The notes: generated by a model from the letters alone, not told the origin. DNA of 64,000 nucleotides from Diacronema lutheri (GCA_019448385.1 JAGTXO010000022.1:69501-133500), one strand, 5' to 3'; counted from the first letter of the stretch, positions 1 to 11,391 are shown. Numbers and translations: made by a program.

Positions 1-34
1 GGCACGGCGCGCGCGCGCGCCTACGCGCGCGCAC

Positions 35-2379
35 CTCGGCGGTCGCGGCCTCGCCGAGCAGCCCGGCGAGCTGCGCGAATATGCGCACGCGCGCATGCAG
101 CCTGAAGTGCGTTTGCACAGAGAGGAGCAGATCCGAAACGTTTGCGAGCGCGTGCGAGCGCTTGCCGTGGGTGCGTACCATCCATCGCCACACAAAGGCG
201 GGAAACGACGAGTGCTGCTCGGCGGGCAAGGAGTCGCCCGCGAGCGCGCGCGCCTCGATCAGCACAGCGATCAGCTGCAGGGTCTTGCGCAGAGAAAGCT
301 CAGTCGCCAGCGCCTCGCCCGCCCACGTCAGTCTCGCCCATTCGGGCGGCAAGCGCAGCCACACCTGCGCGTCGGGCTCGATGCCCTCGAGCCGCGCCGC
401 GCGGCTCGGCGCGGGGAGCAACCCGCCCGCCGCGTCCGCCTGCGCGCGCAGCTCGTTCGCGTCGGTGCCGTACTCGTCGTCGTTGTCCTCGCCGTACACC
501 GCAGCCGCACCCCCTGCGCGTAACGGCGCGCCCTGCCCCGGCAGCGCGCCACCAACGCCAAGCACGGGCTTGGACGCGGCGCGCGCGAGCGCCGAGCGCT
601 CGCCGCTGCCGAGCCGCGCGCGCGCCGGCCGCTCAACGTGACGAAGCTGCACCGCTGCAAGCCTGAGCTCGCCCCCGCCCCATCGCTCGCTCATGCGCGT
701 GAGGCAATCAAGGCGATCAGGCTCGTTCAGCAGTCTGTACAGCTGCGCGATGTGCAGCGCCGCGCGTCGCCCGCCCCACGCGTCGATCGCGCGGTGAAGG
801 ATTGACGGCGTCGCCTCCGCGTCCGCGCTCGCGAGGTCGGCGCCGAGCGCGACGCCGCGCGCCTGCGCGGGCGCGGCGGCGACGACATTGGTCAGCAGCT
901 CCGCCCAGTCGCGCGTCGTCGTCGTCGTCGACTCGGGCTCGAGCGTGACGAGGAGGGGGAGCGGCGGTTTCCAGTAGTCCACGTCATCGCGCTCGCCCGT
1001 GTACGCACCGACCGTCACGCCGCCGGTGTCGCCTCCGCCCGCGCTCGCGTCCGCGACGCCCAACGCGGGCGTCGAGCCGGAGTCTGCGCGCGCGAGCTCA
1101 CGCTGCCGGTTTGCCGCGCGCAGCCTGTCAAGCGTCGAGAGGTTGGCCGCGGCGGCCGCGTCGGCCGTGGCCTTGTCGCGCGCGGTGACGATCTGCAGGG
1201 ACCACGCGTGCGCGTCGCTCTCGGTCATCTCCGCGAGCAGCTCGGCGCGCACGGCGGGCTCCCAGCTGCGGATCGCCTGTAGCAGCAGCTCGATGAGCAC
1301 TTCGGGCTCGACAACGTTGAGCAGCTCAATCACGATGGGCGCCAGGACGGTCGACGAGACACGCAGGAGCCGCGACCCGCGCACGAGCGACTCGACAACC
1401 TTCGCGACTTGGTGCGGCTCGAGGCCATTGCCAATCTCGAGCATCCACGCGACGCCGTCGCTGGGCGGCAGCGACTTTGCGACGGCGGGGAGCAGAGCGG
1501 CCCATTCGCGCGCGTGGAGCGCCCGGATCATCCGGCCGAGCGCCATCGCGCGCGCTCCGTCCGCTTGCGCGTCGACGAGCGCGGCGAGCGCGGTGGCGCG
1601 GCTGCTCTCGCCAACCGACGCGAGAAGCGCCAGCACAACGTCCACGCGCGCGTTCTCGCCGAAGCCGTCGGCGATCAGCGCAGCCAGCTCGTCGCGTTTC
1701 ACCGAGCTCAAAACAGCCGCGAGCGCGGCGCGGCGCGAATGCTCGCCTGGTGCGTTGTCGATGAACGCGAGGATCCGCGCGTTGCGCGAGTCGTCGGACT
1801 GGATGGCCGATGGTTGCTCGAGCAGCAGGTCCGAGTGCGCGCGGCGTAGCCGATGGAGCGCGGCGAGCGCGTCGACGCGGTCCGCCTCGGCACGCGCCGC
1901 GCGCGCCTCGAGCGCCGCCACGTTTGCCGCCTGGAGCGCGCGCAGCATCGCCGCGAGCGTCGTCGTGAAGAAGCTGCGAGGCGCGCAGCGCGCGCGCGTA
2001 CGTGCAGGCGCGGGCGAACGGGCGCGCGCATGCGCGCGTGCGTGGCGTGAGCCGACGGCCCGCGCGCGTCCTAGGCGCGCGTGCGCGTCGCAGCTCGGCG
2101 TGGCGCCGAGCGGGCTGTGACGCCGAGCGGAGCGTAGGCAGTGACGCCGCCGGCAACTGCCGGCGGCGTAGGCAACTGCCGGCGGCGTAGGCAACTGCTG
2201 TGACGCGGCCTCGCGCGCGCGGCAGTCGCCTGCGCGAGCCGGGCGCAAACACCCCTGTCGCGCGCGTGCGTGCCCAATGCATCGCCGTGCGGCCGGACGC
2301 GGCCGGACGCGGCCACGCGCACCCGCGCGCGCGCACCCACGCGCACAACTCGCGCGCGTGCACGCACGCGCAGTACCCG

Positions 2380-2416
<37 letters not shown>

Positions 2417-2578
2417 CGCATGCGCTCGCTCACCGGTATACGCGCTCGAGAAGATGCGCCCATTCGGCTGATGCCGAGCGCGCCTGCACGACGAGCTCCG
2501 CAAACGCGTCGGTCCACAGCTGCATCAAGCCCACATCGTCGTGCGAGATGTCAGAATCGCGCCCGCGCGCTCCCTCAG

Positions 2579-2611
<33 letters not shown>

Positions 2612-3194
2612 CGCGCGCGCGTGGGTGGTCCATTTCCGCCAGTCGCGAGTCGAGGGCGGCAGACAGCCGGAGAACAGGCGACGCGCTCAGGGGCGTCGTG
2701 AGCAGCGCGTAGGAGGCGACGCCATGGCGCAGGCCGAGCGACTTGGTCTGCGCGGCCAGCTCGCCCAAGTCCTGCCGTGGCATCGCGAACGTGGGCGAGA
2801 TGGCCTGCGCGCGTTGCCGTTGCCATGGGCTGCGAGACATTGGATCGAGAGGCCCAAGCCGGCGCGCGCTGCCAACGTCGGCGTCCAATAAACCGAGACG
2901 CGCAAGATTGGTCCGACTCTGCGCGCGCATCCCCTCGATCGCCGCCGACGTCGTCGGCCGCGTGAGCGGCGACGATGGGCTCGCGGGCGCTTGGTGCGCG
3001 AGCGCGCTCCACGATGTCAAGCGCATGTCGGACGGCGTCAGCGAATGAGCCGCGGTGCTCGCGCGAGTAGCGGGCGACCGTGCGGCGAGCGACATCGAGC
3101 TGGGCGACGCGGGCGGCGACGACCGTCGCCCGCGCCCCGCCATCGGGGGGGAATGGCGCTCGACGAGAATGCCGCCGGCTGGCCGCGACGCCAT
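35..3194 (-). CDS. Spliced helical protein of unknown function (3' end beyond window)
   Basis: Two exons are supported, 3194-2434 and 1973-35. The first donor (CCG|GTGAGC) and the acceptor (CGCAG|CTTC) join in phase 2, giving 900 uninterrupted codons, and a second donor (GAG|GTGCGC) follows at 34, so the gene continues off the left edge. The start ATG at 3194 is the first in frame. Residues 1-190 are Ser/Pro/Arg-rich, then a short Asp/Gly run, then a helical segment with the exon junction inside it (LLERVYRFFTTTL). The rest is Ala/Leu-rich helix with alternating charges, resembling a HEAT-like or coiled-coil scaffold. The helical block near the junction faintly recalls the N-terminal domain of TSNAXIP1-type ciliary proteins, but I do not claim that. 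The 460-nt intron holds a 35-nt C run (G run in the sense strand) just after the donor and a short tandem repeat at about 2150-2200. Confidence 0.7.
2380..2414. repeat. 35-nt homopolymer C tract in an intron
   Basis: An unbroken run of 35 C on the + strand. It lies in the intron of the minus-strand gene, about 20 nt inside the donor, so the transcript would carry a G run. It is the longest pure homopolymer of the window. Confidence 0.95.
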
Positions 3195-3254
3195 CCCTAA
3201 AAGGCGAAACGGAAAATTGAAAATCGAAAAAGTTCAAAATCATCAAAACAAGCA

Positions 3255-3870
3255 GCGTTCTCCCTTCGCTGCGCTGGCGTCAGTGACGCGTCGCCTCGCA
3301 ACGATGGCCGCGCGTGACGATGTGACGTGACGTTCGTCACCGTCGCGGCATCGCGTGACGGTGACGAGTGACGGTCGCGAAGATCGTCGCGACGATGAGC
3401 GCCGGCACACTTCCAACAGCCATGTCGCCAGTAACCGCGAGCGCGCCGTAGGCGTCTTCCCGGGGAGACGCCTACGGCGACGCCCCCCCACTCGCGGCGG
3501 CTACTGGCGTCGCCCACGACCACGTCTCGAAGCTGCGCCATGAAGCCGCTCTTAACCTGCTCGCCTCGCTCGCTCGCAATTGCGCTGGGACGTTCGCGCG
3601 GCGCCAGGACGCGGAAATCTTTTGCTCCGTGCTCGCCGGCGTGCCGCCGGCCGGGCGCGCAGCTCTGCGGTCTCGGTGCGTGCTCACCGTCGATATTGTC
3701 GTCGTGCTCAATGGCATGGCCTTGGCGCCCCAGCTCGCGCAGACACCGTGCGAGCTTAAGTCGAACTCGTACTGCCCCACGCGCTACGACCAGTCGGACA
3801 CGCGTCGCTGTCAGGCCGCTGAGAGCGGCGGGCGGCGGCCGTCGGCGGCAAACGGCGGCGCGAGGGCGCC
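3255..3870 (+). repeat. Dispersed repeat, copy A (PD-(D/E)XK-like protein family, broken)
   Basis: This stretch matches 25998-26600 closely over most of its length, and its second half matches 10020-10390. The first 230 bp are rich in GTGACG/CGTCAC and contain a GAAGATCGTCGCGACGATGA block. The second half can be read as a protein fragment with HDHV, GVPPAGRAAL and a D-x(14)-CELKS pattern, the D...E-x-K arrangement of PD-(D/E)XK nucleases. The copy is truncated at both ends relative to copy B and is broken. Similar multi-copy proteins are common in haptophyte genomes as I recall them; the family name is unknown to me. Confidence 0.75.
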
Positions 3871-3879
3871 CAGCTCGAC

Positions 3880-4951
3880 GGGGTGCCCTACGAGCGTGCG
3901 CTGCAAGGTCGCCACCTGCCGCCAACCGCGCGCAACATTTGCGTCCGCGTCCAGCTCCGCCTTTGTGGGCACGTCGGCGGGCCGAGCGGCATTCGACTCG
4001 TCGGATGCACCTTCTGGCCCGAGCGCACGCGCGTCATGGCCGCGCGCGAGCGCGACGACCGCGTGCGTGATCGCGCCGCGCAGCCGCTCCGCCGCCTTCG
4101 CGTGCTCGCCGCGCTCGACGAGACGGAGCGCAAGCGCAGCTTCGCCGCCACCGCCGCCGCCGCCGCCGGCCAGGCGTTCGTGCTGTTCGTCAACGGACGG
4201 AGCGTCGGCGGGGGCGTCGGGCGTCGCGGCCGCGCGCGCCACGTCGTCCGCCACGCACGGGCGCAGCGCCTCGCGCGCGGCGCACGCGGCGACGCTCGCG
4301 CTCACCGCGGCGCTGACCGGCGCGCCGTCCATGCCGGCATCGTCGCCAGCACCTACGAGCTGGCGCGCGTGTACCGCGAGCGCCTGCAAGCGTTGCGTGC
4401 GCTCCGCGGCGAAGAGGGAGAGCAGGAGCTGCGCGGATGAGCGCGCTGCGGCGCCGAGCCCGCGTGCGCCATCCGCGCCGGCCGAGCCGAGCGCGCGCAG
4501 CGTGGCAGACGCGTCGCCGTCATTGGCCGCGCACGCGGCTGCGCGCAGCGCGGCGGCGGCGGGCAGCGCGGCGGCGGCTTCGGCGGCTGTCGAGATGGCC
4601 GGCGCGCCTGCGCCGTCCGCGCCGTCCGCCGCGAGCTCGGCGAGGGCTGCGAACCGCACGGCCGCGCCGTCGAGGTCGCCCGCGATAATCCGCGCGATCG
4701 CGCAGCGCGGCGCGCGGCGGCGGCGCGCTGGCCACGGAGGGGAAGCCTGCGTCGAGCGCTCCGGCGAGCGCGGCACGCGCGTCGGCGCACGTGCCAACGG
4801 GGGCGTCGGCGTCGAGCGCGCGCGCGGCGCGGCGCGCGACGTCGGCGGCGCGCGCGCAGCCGAGCGCGTCCGAGCGGCGCGCGGACTCTAAGCCGAGCGT
4901 CTCGGCACACGCCGTGCACACGTCGGCGATGCGCGCGAGCTCGGTGCGCAT
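3880..4951 (-). CDS. Hypothetical Ala-rich helical protein (one frame change)
   Basis: Reading from ATG 4951 gives MRTELARIADVCTACAETLG and about 80 further residues. The frame then changes near 4710 and continues as CAIARIIAGDLDGAAV to about 3880. I see no splice sites that would bridge the change cleanly, so it is a very short intron, a sequencing slip in GC repeats, or a real frameshift. The protein is almost all Ala/Leu helix with a Gly run around 4150. The terminal 75 residues (LRGAITHAVVALARGHDARA and on) recur at 26930-27130 on the same strand, so the 3' part of this gene was duplicated together with repeat copy A. Function unknown; TPR- or HEAT-like helical repeats are possible. Confidence 0.45.
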
Positions 4952-5336
4952 CGCCGACGCACCGTGCGCGCCGGGCGCGTCGGCTTGACATGGAAGCCTG
5001 CGGCGTTGTGGACGGCGCTTGCCGCCGGCGCAGCGACGGCGGTCGGATCGCGGTGCGGGGTAGGTGCGTGGGGGTGTCCACCCCTACCGCGTCATGCCGC
5101 GTCCTTGCCGCTACAGTCGTCCCGGCGTGCACAGGGTTAGCGCTCTGCCTGCGGACGTGCGCTGCGCGCTCTCTGCCGCTCACTACGTTCGTTGCCCCGC
5201 GGCCAAGTTCCCGCCCATCGCAGAAATGAAAGTGTCCTTCCTTAGCCACACTTACTTTAATGTGATTTGAGACGACGACGCATCCGACTGGACAGCGGGA
5301 ACAGGAGCACGTGCGCAGAGCGAGGAGTCACCGAAT
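4952..5336. other. Intergenic stretch with a block shared with copy B
   Basis: No gene is recognised. The segment around 5070-5150 shares several short blocks, such as TCCTTGCCG and CGTGCACAGGGT, with 10840-10905 just downstream of repeat copy B, which suggests that both are old 3' parts of the same dispersed element. From about 5210 base composition turns AT-richer towards the hAT element. Confidence 0.45.
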
Positions 5337-8039
5337 CTAACTTATGACGATGCTCTTTCCGACCTCGGGGTAGGTGCGTCGCATGTAGCACATGAAGCGC
5401 TTGTTCATGCGTAGGATGACAAGCCTTTCGAGCTCCTCGTGGCCAAGGAGCGAGTTGCCGTCCGTCAGCACGGTGTTGGCGCACGACAGCATGCGCTCGC
5501 AGAAGCTCTCAGCCATGAGCGAGCCGACCTGGCCCCACGAGCGGCTCGCCATCAGCGGGATGTAGCCAAAGGTCGGATGCTTGTCGATGGTGCCGTTGTT
5601 GAGCAGCTTGCCGCGGTAGAATCTGCCGAGCGGCAGGCCGACGAGATCGTCGACCACATCGGGGCGCCGCGAAATCTCGCAGCCGGGAAACTCGACGGCG
5701 AGGTTGATTTGCGTGCGCAGCCAGGCATCGACCTGCGTCGTCACCCGCTCGCGCAGCGCGTGCTCGAGCGCGGCGTGGTTGGTCTGCTCGTCGGACAGCT
5801 GCGCCTGCGCGAGCGGCGTCCAACTACTCTCGAGCGCATGCGGCGCGCCGCGCGTTGGCGTGAGCGGCACGCTCGCGGCTGCTGGGAAGGCAGCAGCTGC
5901 TGGAAGGGGCGCAGCAGCGGCAGCGGCCGCTTCCGCGTTAAACCTGTCGACCTGCTTCTCGAACTTGATCATCTCATTGATGAGGAGCGCGCGCGCAGCT
6001 TTTCGCTCGCTGACGGAGAAATGACTGCAGCCATTGGTGCGCACGTCCAGCACAGTGGCGAGCTGCTCGCGCGGCGTGATGGTGATCCGCGCGTCGGAGA
6101 CTGGCTCCTCAATGTCCTTGCCGCAAAACCGGCGCTGAAATTCGACGAGTGCGCGCTTCAGGCACTCCTTGCCAAGCGGCGTCATGTCCGCGACGTCGCA
6201 CATCTCGCGCGCGTGCTCAACCGAAGAACCGGCAGACACCTTGTCCCTCTTGATGATCGCAACTGCGCGACGGGCGACAAAAGCGCACGCCAGGTGGTCA
6301 AGCCAGCACGCAAACGCCCGGGGCGCAATCAGCGCGCGCGCACGCTGGTTGCTTTTCAGCGCTGCCTCGAGCTTGAGAAGCACGAGGGGGACGTACGGGC
6401 CCACAAACATCTTCTCCTTCTGCGCGAGCGTGGTCAGGTGCTTGGTCTGGTTGAGGACGGCCTCGAACTCGCGAGCAGTCTGCCACTGTACGTCAGTCAG
6501 CTGCGGGCACGTGTCCTTGACCTGGTCAAACTGGCTCATGTGCGTCGCGAGCGGGCGCTCCATCCGCACGACTGACTTGAGGAGCATGTGCGTCGCGAGC
6601 GGGCGCTCCATCCGCACGACTGACTTGAGGAGCATGAGGCGTGAGGCGACTCGCGTCGTAGTGAGGTCGACCGCCAGCTTGATTTCGGGCGCCTAAAGGG
6701 ATAGTAAGGGGCAATTGGTCGCAAATCAATTCACGCCGCACACGTCGCGTCGCGCGCGCGGCCTTTGCTGGGAGCGCGCCGCACCTTCAGTACGCGCGCC
6801 ATGTCGTGGAGGACCGAGAGGCGGCTGCTGTAGCTGAACCACACGGCGAGCTTGTGGATCCGGTTGATGAGCACCTGCCCCTCCTTAAAGGGATTGACGA
6901 CTCTGCCCTTCTTGGAGCGCACGAGGTCGCCGATGGCCGACTTGCCAACCTTGTCGCCGTCGTGCATCAAGCACACGTTGCTGTCGAGGACATCGAGCTC
7001 GTTGCCAACTCCTGCAGCTGCTCGGTCGGACGTGACGACGCCAATGAGCTCGCTGAGCTCGATTCCGGCGAGCGCCTCGATGCGCGACTGCAGCGTGTCC
7101 GCGACGGTCACGTTGGTGTTGTCCCTGTCGTGCCGGACGAACACGATCGCGACGACCATGTTGCTGTCGAAGTCGGGCGGGATGAACTGCAAGCCGGCCG
7201 CCTGATACTTGGCGTGGTTGGCGAGAGTGCCGCCGTCGTGGATGAGCTGCATGAACGGATTGCCCTTAGCCTCCTCGTGCATCTTCTTAATGAGGAAGAT
7301 GAGGTACGCTTCGAAGCACGCGAACTCAGCGTTCACGTAGTCGGTGAGCTGCTTGGACGTGAGCAAGGCAGGTTTGTGCTCGTCGGTACTGAACAGCGAG
7401 AGCATCGTCTTACTCCTCGGCGTCGAACGTGCGCTTCGAGATGAGCTGCGGCGTGTATATGTAGAATCGCGCCTGCCCCGCGAGCTGCTTGCGCGCGCGG
7501 TCCGCCGCAAAGTGCGCGTCAAGCTTTCCCTGGGAGCGCTTGCCTAGCGCGGTGAGGCTGGAGACAGCCGCGCCGTCCGCACGTGCGCCCGCGCTCCCGA
7601 GCGCCTCCATGTCCGACGCGAGCCTCGCTCTCTTGGCGTCAAAGCGCGCTGCGCCCGCCGCGCCCCCGTCCGTCGTGGCCGAGTGGAACTCACGCAGGTG
7701 CTGACCGGCGGCCGAGGTGACGAGGCGATTGTTCTTCTTGTCAATCGAGCAACGCAAGATTGTGTTGCACCTCTTGTCGAGCCCGACGACCACGTTGCAA
7801 ATGCAATTGCCCACTTTGTGCCACGACTTCGGCGCATCGTCGGCGAGCAGGTTGACGTCGTCCCAAACCTTGGATTTGACGCCCGGCGGCGGCGCATGGA
7901 CGTAGAGCGATGGGACGGGTACACCATTGCGCTCGGGCAGCGGCGCATCCGCCGCTGCCGCCGGCGCTGTCGCCGCCGCCGCCGTCGCCGCCGCCGCCGC
8001 TGCCGGCGCTGCGGCCCGCCCGATGAGGTGAGCGCGCAT
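5337..8039 (-). mobile_element. hAT-superfamily DNA transposon (transposase, one frameshift)
   Basis: Transposase on the minus strand. The N-terminal part (ATG 8039 to 7410) has a BED-type zinc finger with RCNTILRC and GQHLREFHS supplying C and H ligands. After one frame change at about 7410 follow the RNaseH-like core (IHDGGTLANH, VVTSDRAAAG, CLMHDGDKVG) and a 92-nt intron, 6784-6693, with donor AAG|GTGCGG and acceptor CCCTTTAG. The C-terminus holds the hAT dimerisation region, AESFCERMLSCANTV followed by LERLVILRMNKRF. The only breaks I see are that frame change and a 48-bp tandem duplication. I did not find convincing terminal inverted repeats; the ends probably lie within about 5200-5330 and 8100-8210. 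It is probably recently active but now damaged. Confidence 0.88.
6537..6632 (-). repeat. 48-bp exact tandem duplication inside the hAT transposase
   Basis: Two identical 48-bp units (6537-6584 and 6585-6632) encode the 16-residue block MLLKSVVRMERPLATH twice. The unit keeps frame. Exact identity points to a very recent duplication or an assembly artefact. Confidence 0.9.
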
Positions 8040-8234
8040 CGTCGCTTTCGTCGCGACTTCGTCGCGACCGTCGCGCTGCAAGTGACGAAATCGTCGGCGT
8101 CGCCACCGTCACTGTCTCACGCTGTGACGGGCAGTCGCGACCGTCACTGGACGCGAGCAGCGAAGATCGTCGCGAAGATTTTAGTGACTGGAGAACGCTG
8201 AAAACAAGGACGGGTGAGAATTCGCTGCGCCCGC

Positions 8235-9095
8235 ATGAAGGAGGTCAAGCACACGCGGGCGCGCGCGCTGGTCTTGAGCGCCCTCGTGGCGTGCGTGAGC
8301 ACGCTCAGCCGTCAGGCGCGCGCGCCGACGCGCCGCCAGCTTGTTGGGCACGCTGCGCGCTCGGCGCTCGCCGGCGTCGCCCTCGCGCCGCTGCTTGCGC
8401 CACCGCTGCGCGCGATCGCTGCGTTGCCGGCGCCGGCCGACGAGGACTTTGGCGAGTTGCCGGCGCAGTCGGTGCGCGCGTTCAAGCAGTACCGCGGGGC
8501 GTTGCAATTTGCGGGCGACTACTTGCTTTACGAGCTGCACGACTCTGTGCTCGACGTGAGCAAGTGGCCCGACATGGCACAGATGATGCAGGGATCGTCC
8601 GCCAACGGGCAGGGCCAGCCGTCAACCGTCGCGCGCCTCGTGCTGATCCCGATGCAGCAGGTGGCGTTGGCGTTCCCGCCCGACGTGACCGACGAGCTCG
8701 CCGCCGCCAAGCTCGAGATGGAGCGATCGCTGCAACAGATGAACAAGGCGACGCGCATGACGAACGACGCGGTCTCGACAGGCGCGTCGAGCGCGCAGGT
8801 CGCCGACGCCGAGCGCGCGTGGCAGGCCGGCCGGTTGGCGCTCAACAAGTTCTACGCGCTGGTGAACACGGCCGTCGGCCGCGACGTGATGCAGGCGATC
8901 CCGTCCTCCGAGGAGGAGGGCTTCGTCCGCTCGCGCGCGCGGTACACAAAGTTCAAAAAAGGGCTCGCCATCTGCCAGAACCGCGGCGGCACAAATCTCG
9001 CAGGCGTTTGGGGCGGGCTGATGGTCTACGGCACGGCCGTCGACCCGTGCGGCGACGTGCCCACCGTCGAGTCATATTTGGGCATCGTGAGCTGA
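8235..9095 (+). CDS. Putative thylakoid-lumen protein with Tat-type transit
   Basis: The 286-residue ORF starts at ATG 8235. Its N-terminus has a positively charged head and hydrophobic core (ALVLSALVACVS), then a basic linker with TRRQLVGHAARSALAGVALA and an AIA|A processing-like site. That is the layout of a signal peptide plus transit peptide plus twin-arginine lumen-targeting segment of a complex red-lineage plastid. The mature part (from about residue 68) is a mostly helical acidic domain with paired FKQYRGAL and RYTKFKKGL segments, reminiscent of small lumenal PsbQ-type bundles, ending in a short beta-rich tail with one Cys. I cannot name the family. It stands alone on the + strand between a hAT element and repeat copy B. 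The likely role is in photosystem or lumen physiology, by inference from targeting only. Confidence 0.72.
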   Translation: MKEVKHTRARALVLSALVACVSTLSRQARAPTRRQLVGHAARSALAGVALAPLLAPPLRAIAALPAPADEDFGELPAQSVRAFKQYRGALQFAGDYLLYELHDSVLDVSKWPDMAQMMQGSSANGQGQPSTVARLVLIPMQQVALAFPPDVTDELAAAKLEMERSLQQMNKATRMTNDAVSTGASSAQVADAERAWQAGRLALNKFYALVNTAVGRDVMQAIPSSEEEGFVRSRARYTKFKKGLAICQNRGGTNLAGVWGGLMVYGTAVDPCGDVPTVESYLGIVS

Positions 9096-9639
9096 TGACG
9101 AATCGTAAGCTTGGCCCACCCCTGTTACCTTCAACCTACAGCCGGTCGTGACGCAGCGCGCAGCTCGCTTCGCGCATGCAAGCGTGCGCACGTGCGCCGT
9201 GTCCTTGCCACCCTCCTTGCGCGAATGCTCAACGGCCGGTGTGCAGCCCAGGTGGAGGCCAAGGGCGGACGTGCCCACGCAGGCGTGCCAACGGTGGGCG
9301 TACGCGTGCTGCCCGTCGCGCTCGGCCCGGCTGTGCGCGCGTTCGGCAACACGCTTCGCCGCGTGGCCTGGGCCCCCTCTGCCGGCAGCGCAGCAGCTCT
9401 GGTGGGCGTCCAGCGATCAACGCGTGCACGACGACGAGCATTCTGGCAGCGCCTACGAGGCATTCGTCGATGGCGCCCTCTAGCACGCTGCCGAGCGTGC
9501 GCCTCGCCCAATGCCGCCGTCGGCGTCAGATAACGCGCGAGGAGATGCGAGGGCGCCTCGAGCGGCGATGTCGCGCGCCAGCTGCACGCCTTCCTTCCTG
9601 CGCAACTGCCGTCGCCGCAGGGCGCGCCGCCAATCGCGC
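9096..9639. other. Gene-poor stretch between the lumen protein and repeat copy B
   Basis: All frames show only Arg/Ala-rich shadow reading. The part after about 9640 reads as short peptides (ALLRKPRWAHAKAM, HGLWFGLGKES) in more than one frame that could be the decayed N-terminal part of the copy B protein. No RNA gene or promoter is obvious. Confidence 0.4.
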
Positions 9640-10917
9640 ACCTGAGCGCCGATCACGCTCTCTTGCGCAAGCCGCGCTGGGCGCATGCCAAGGCGATGAC
9701 GAGTGCCGTGGTGCGCACTTCCAAGACACACGCTGTGTGGTACCAGCCCGGCCCACCGGCGCTGGCGCGGGGGCGCGCGCGAGGATCGCGTATTAAAGCA
9801 CGGTCTCTGGTTTGGCCTTGGCAAAGAGAGCGGCCTCTGCCTTGAAGCACTGCCGCGAGCCTACGCCGCCTTTACGCCGGCGGAGTGGGTCGAGGCGGTT
9901 GCGCGCTACTCGGGCCTGCCGAGCCCCGTGTGCGCGCAGCTCGCGGCGGCGGGCGCGCGCCTCGCGCGCAGCGGCAGTCAGCGCCCGGTCCCGGTCGATG
10001 CGTACGGCGACGCGCTCGCGGCGGCTCCGGGCGTCGCCCACGACCACGTCGTGAAGCTTCGCCACGACTACGCTCTCAACCTGCTCGCCTCGCTGGCTCG
10101 CGGATACGCCGGGACCTACGCGCGGCGCGAGGACGCGGACATCTTTGGCTCCGTGCGCGCCGGCGTGCCGCCGGCCGGGCGCGCGGCTCTGCGGCGTAGG
10201 CGCGTGCCCACCGTCGATCTCGTCGTTGTGCTCAACGGTGCGGGCTCGGCCCCTCAGCTCGTGCAGACGCTGTGTGAGCTCAAGTCGATCTCGTACTGCC
10301 CCACGCGCTACGCCGCTGCCAGGCCGCTGAGCGGCGGGCGGCGGCCGTCGGCGGCGAACGGCGGCGCGCCTGCGCCCAGCTCGACGAGGAGCTCTTCGGC
10401 ATGCCGCCGGGCCAGGTGGGCCCGATGCAGGCGCGCCTCAACTCGTTCCCGCCGATCCGCGCGCTGGTTATCGGCTGGTTTGGCGAGTGGTCGGCCGGCC
10501 TCGCCGACCTGCTCGCCACCTTCTCGCACATGGGCGCGGACGCGTGGATGGCGCGCATGGGCGCGCCCTCGCGCGACATCGCCCGCGCGGCACTCGAACT
10601 GCACATGCGCCTCCAGCTCGCCGCGTGCGTCGTGCGTGGGCACGCGCAGCTCCTGCTCGCGCGTGCCCAAATGGCGCGCGGGCAGGCGCCGCCGCACCGC
10701 CACGCCGCTCACGGCGTCCAGGCGGACGTGGACGCCTGCGACGGTGTGGACGGTGTCTGCTTCCCGCGCGGCGACAGCGGCGGCGGCCGGCGGGGGCCGG
10801 CGAGGGGTGGCTAGGCGTGCGTGCGTGTCCGCCCATGCCGCGTCCAGCCGCGTCCTTGCCGTCCCGGCCGTCCCCGCTGCCGGCGTGCACAGGGTCGACG
10901 CTCTGATTTCGGGATGA
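9640..10917 (+). repeat. Dispersed repeat, copy B (best copy of PD-(D/E)XK-like protein, broken)
   Basis: The longest copy of the repeat-borne protein. The readable parts in order are a segment with EWVEAVARYSGLP; the nuclease-like core (VAHDHVVKLRHDYALNLLAS, GVPPAGRAALRRRRVPTVD, then CELKSISYCPTRY); and a helical C-terminal domain (GQVGPMQARLNSFPPIRALV, GWFGEWSAGLADLL) ending near 10814. The D...E-x-K spacing is what suggests a PD-(D/E)XK fold. The copy is broken at few places. Its relatives are copies A and C, and the C-terminal domain is present in C and absent from A. Element class is not identifiable: no reverse transcriptase, capsid or DDE core is seen. Confidence 0.7.
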
Positions 10918-10923
10918 CCGTGT

Positions 10924-11005
10924 AAGCGTCGTTAGTATATTATGGCACATTTTGGATAGGCGCCTTTCAAATATACTGCGACGCTTTCAAATACTAACGA
11001 CGCTT
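10924..11005. repeat. AT-rich fold-back sequence with 15-bp perfect arms
   Basis: AAGCGTCGTTAGTAT at 10924-10938 is repeated in perfect inverted form at 10991-11005, with a 52-nt AT-rich spacer that also holds a direct repeat of CTTTCAAATA. Flanking DNA is over 70% GC, so the island is conspicuous. It sits just after repeat copy B and could be its 3' terminal structure or a small non-autonomous element. Confidence 0.8.
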
Positions 11006-11391
11006 TCCGACGGGTCAACAGATGGGGTCAGGAAGTGCGCAGCGAGGCGCCAGGCGGAGCAGGCCCAAAGGCCCACACGCGCCTAGCCACCGCGCGCCGC
11101 CGCCCGCGCGCCGCCGCACCGGTGGCCGCCGTCAATCACACCACCGGCCGACGCGCACGCGCACGCCGAGGCCCGAAGATCGTCGGCGACGACCGCCACC
11201 CCCGAGCCGCCGCCTGCCACGTCGCCAAGCCGCCCGCCGCCGCTGCAGAGCGCGACGCCCGCCGCCAGCGAGCCGCCGCCCTCCCCGCCGCGTCGCAGCC
11301 CCCTGCCGCCGCCGCGAAGCGCACCGCCACCCGCCGCCAGCGTGGCAAGCGCCGCGATGCTGGTCGCGTGGCCGCGCACGCGCGCCCCGCC

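Noticed and set aside
1326-2363. 345-residue minus-strand frame overlapping the first gene
   Set aside because: It crosses the intron in the wrong phase; the spliced reading gives continuous helical protein and canonical splice sites.
3811-3905. Extension of the minus-strand helical protein into repeat copy A (LGALAPPFAADGRRPPLSAA)
   Set aside because: The same antisense peptide appears opposite copies B and C, so it is a shadow of the repeat, not the true C-terminus.
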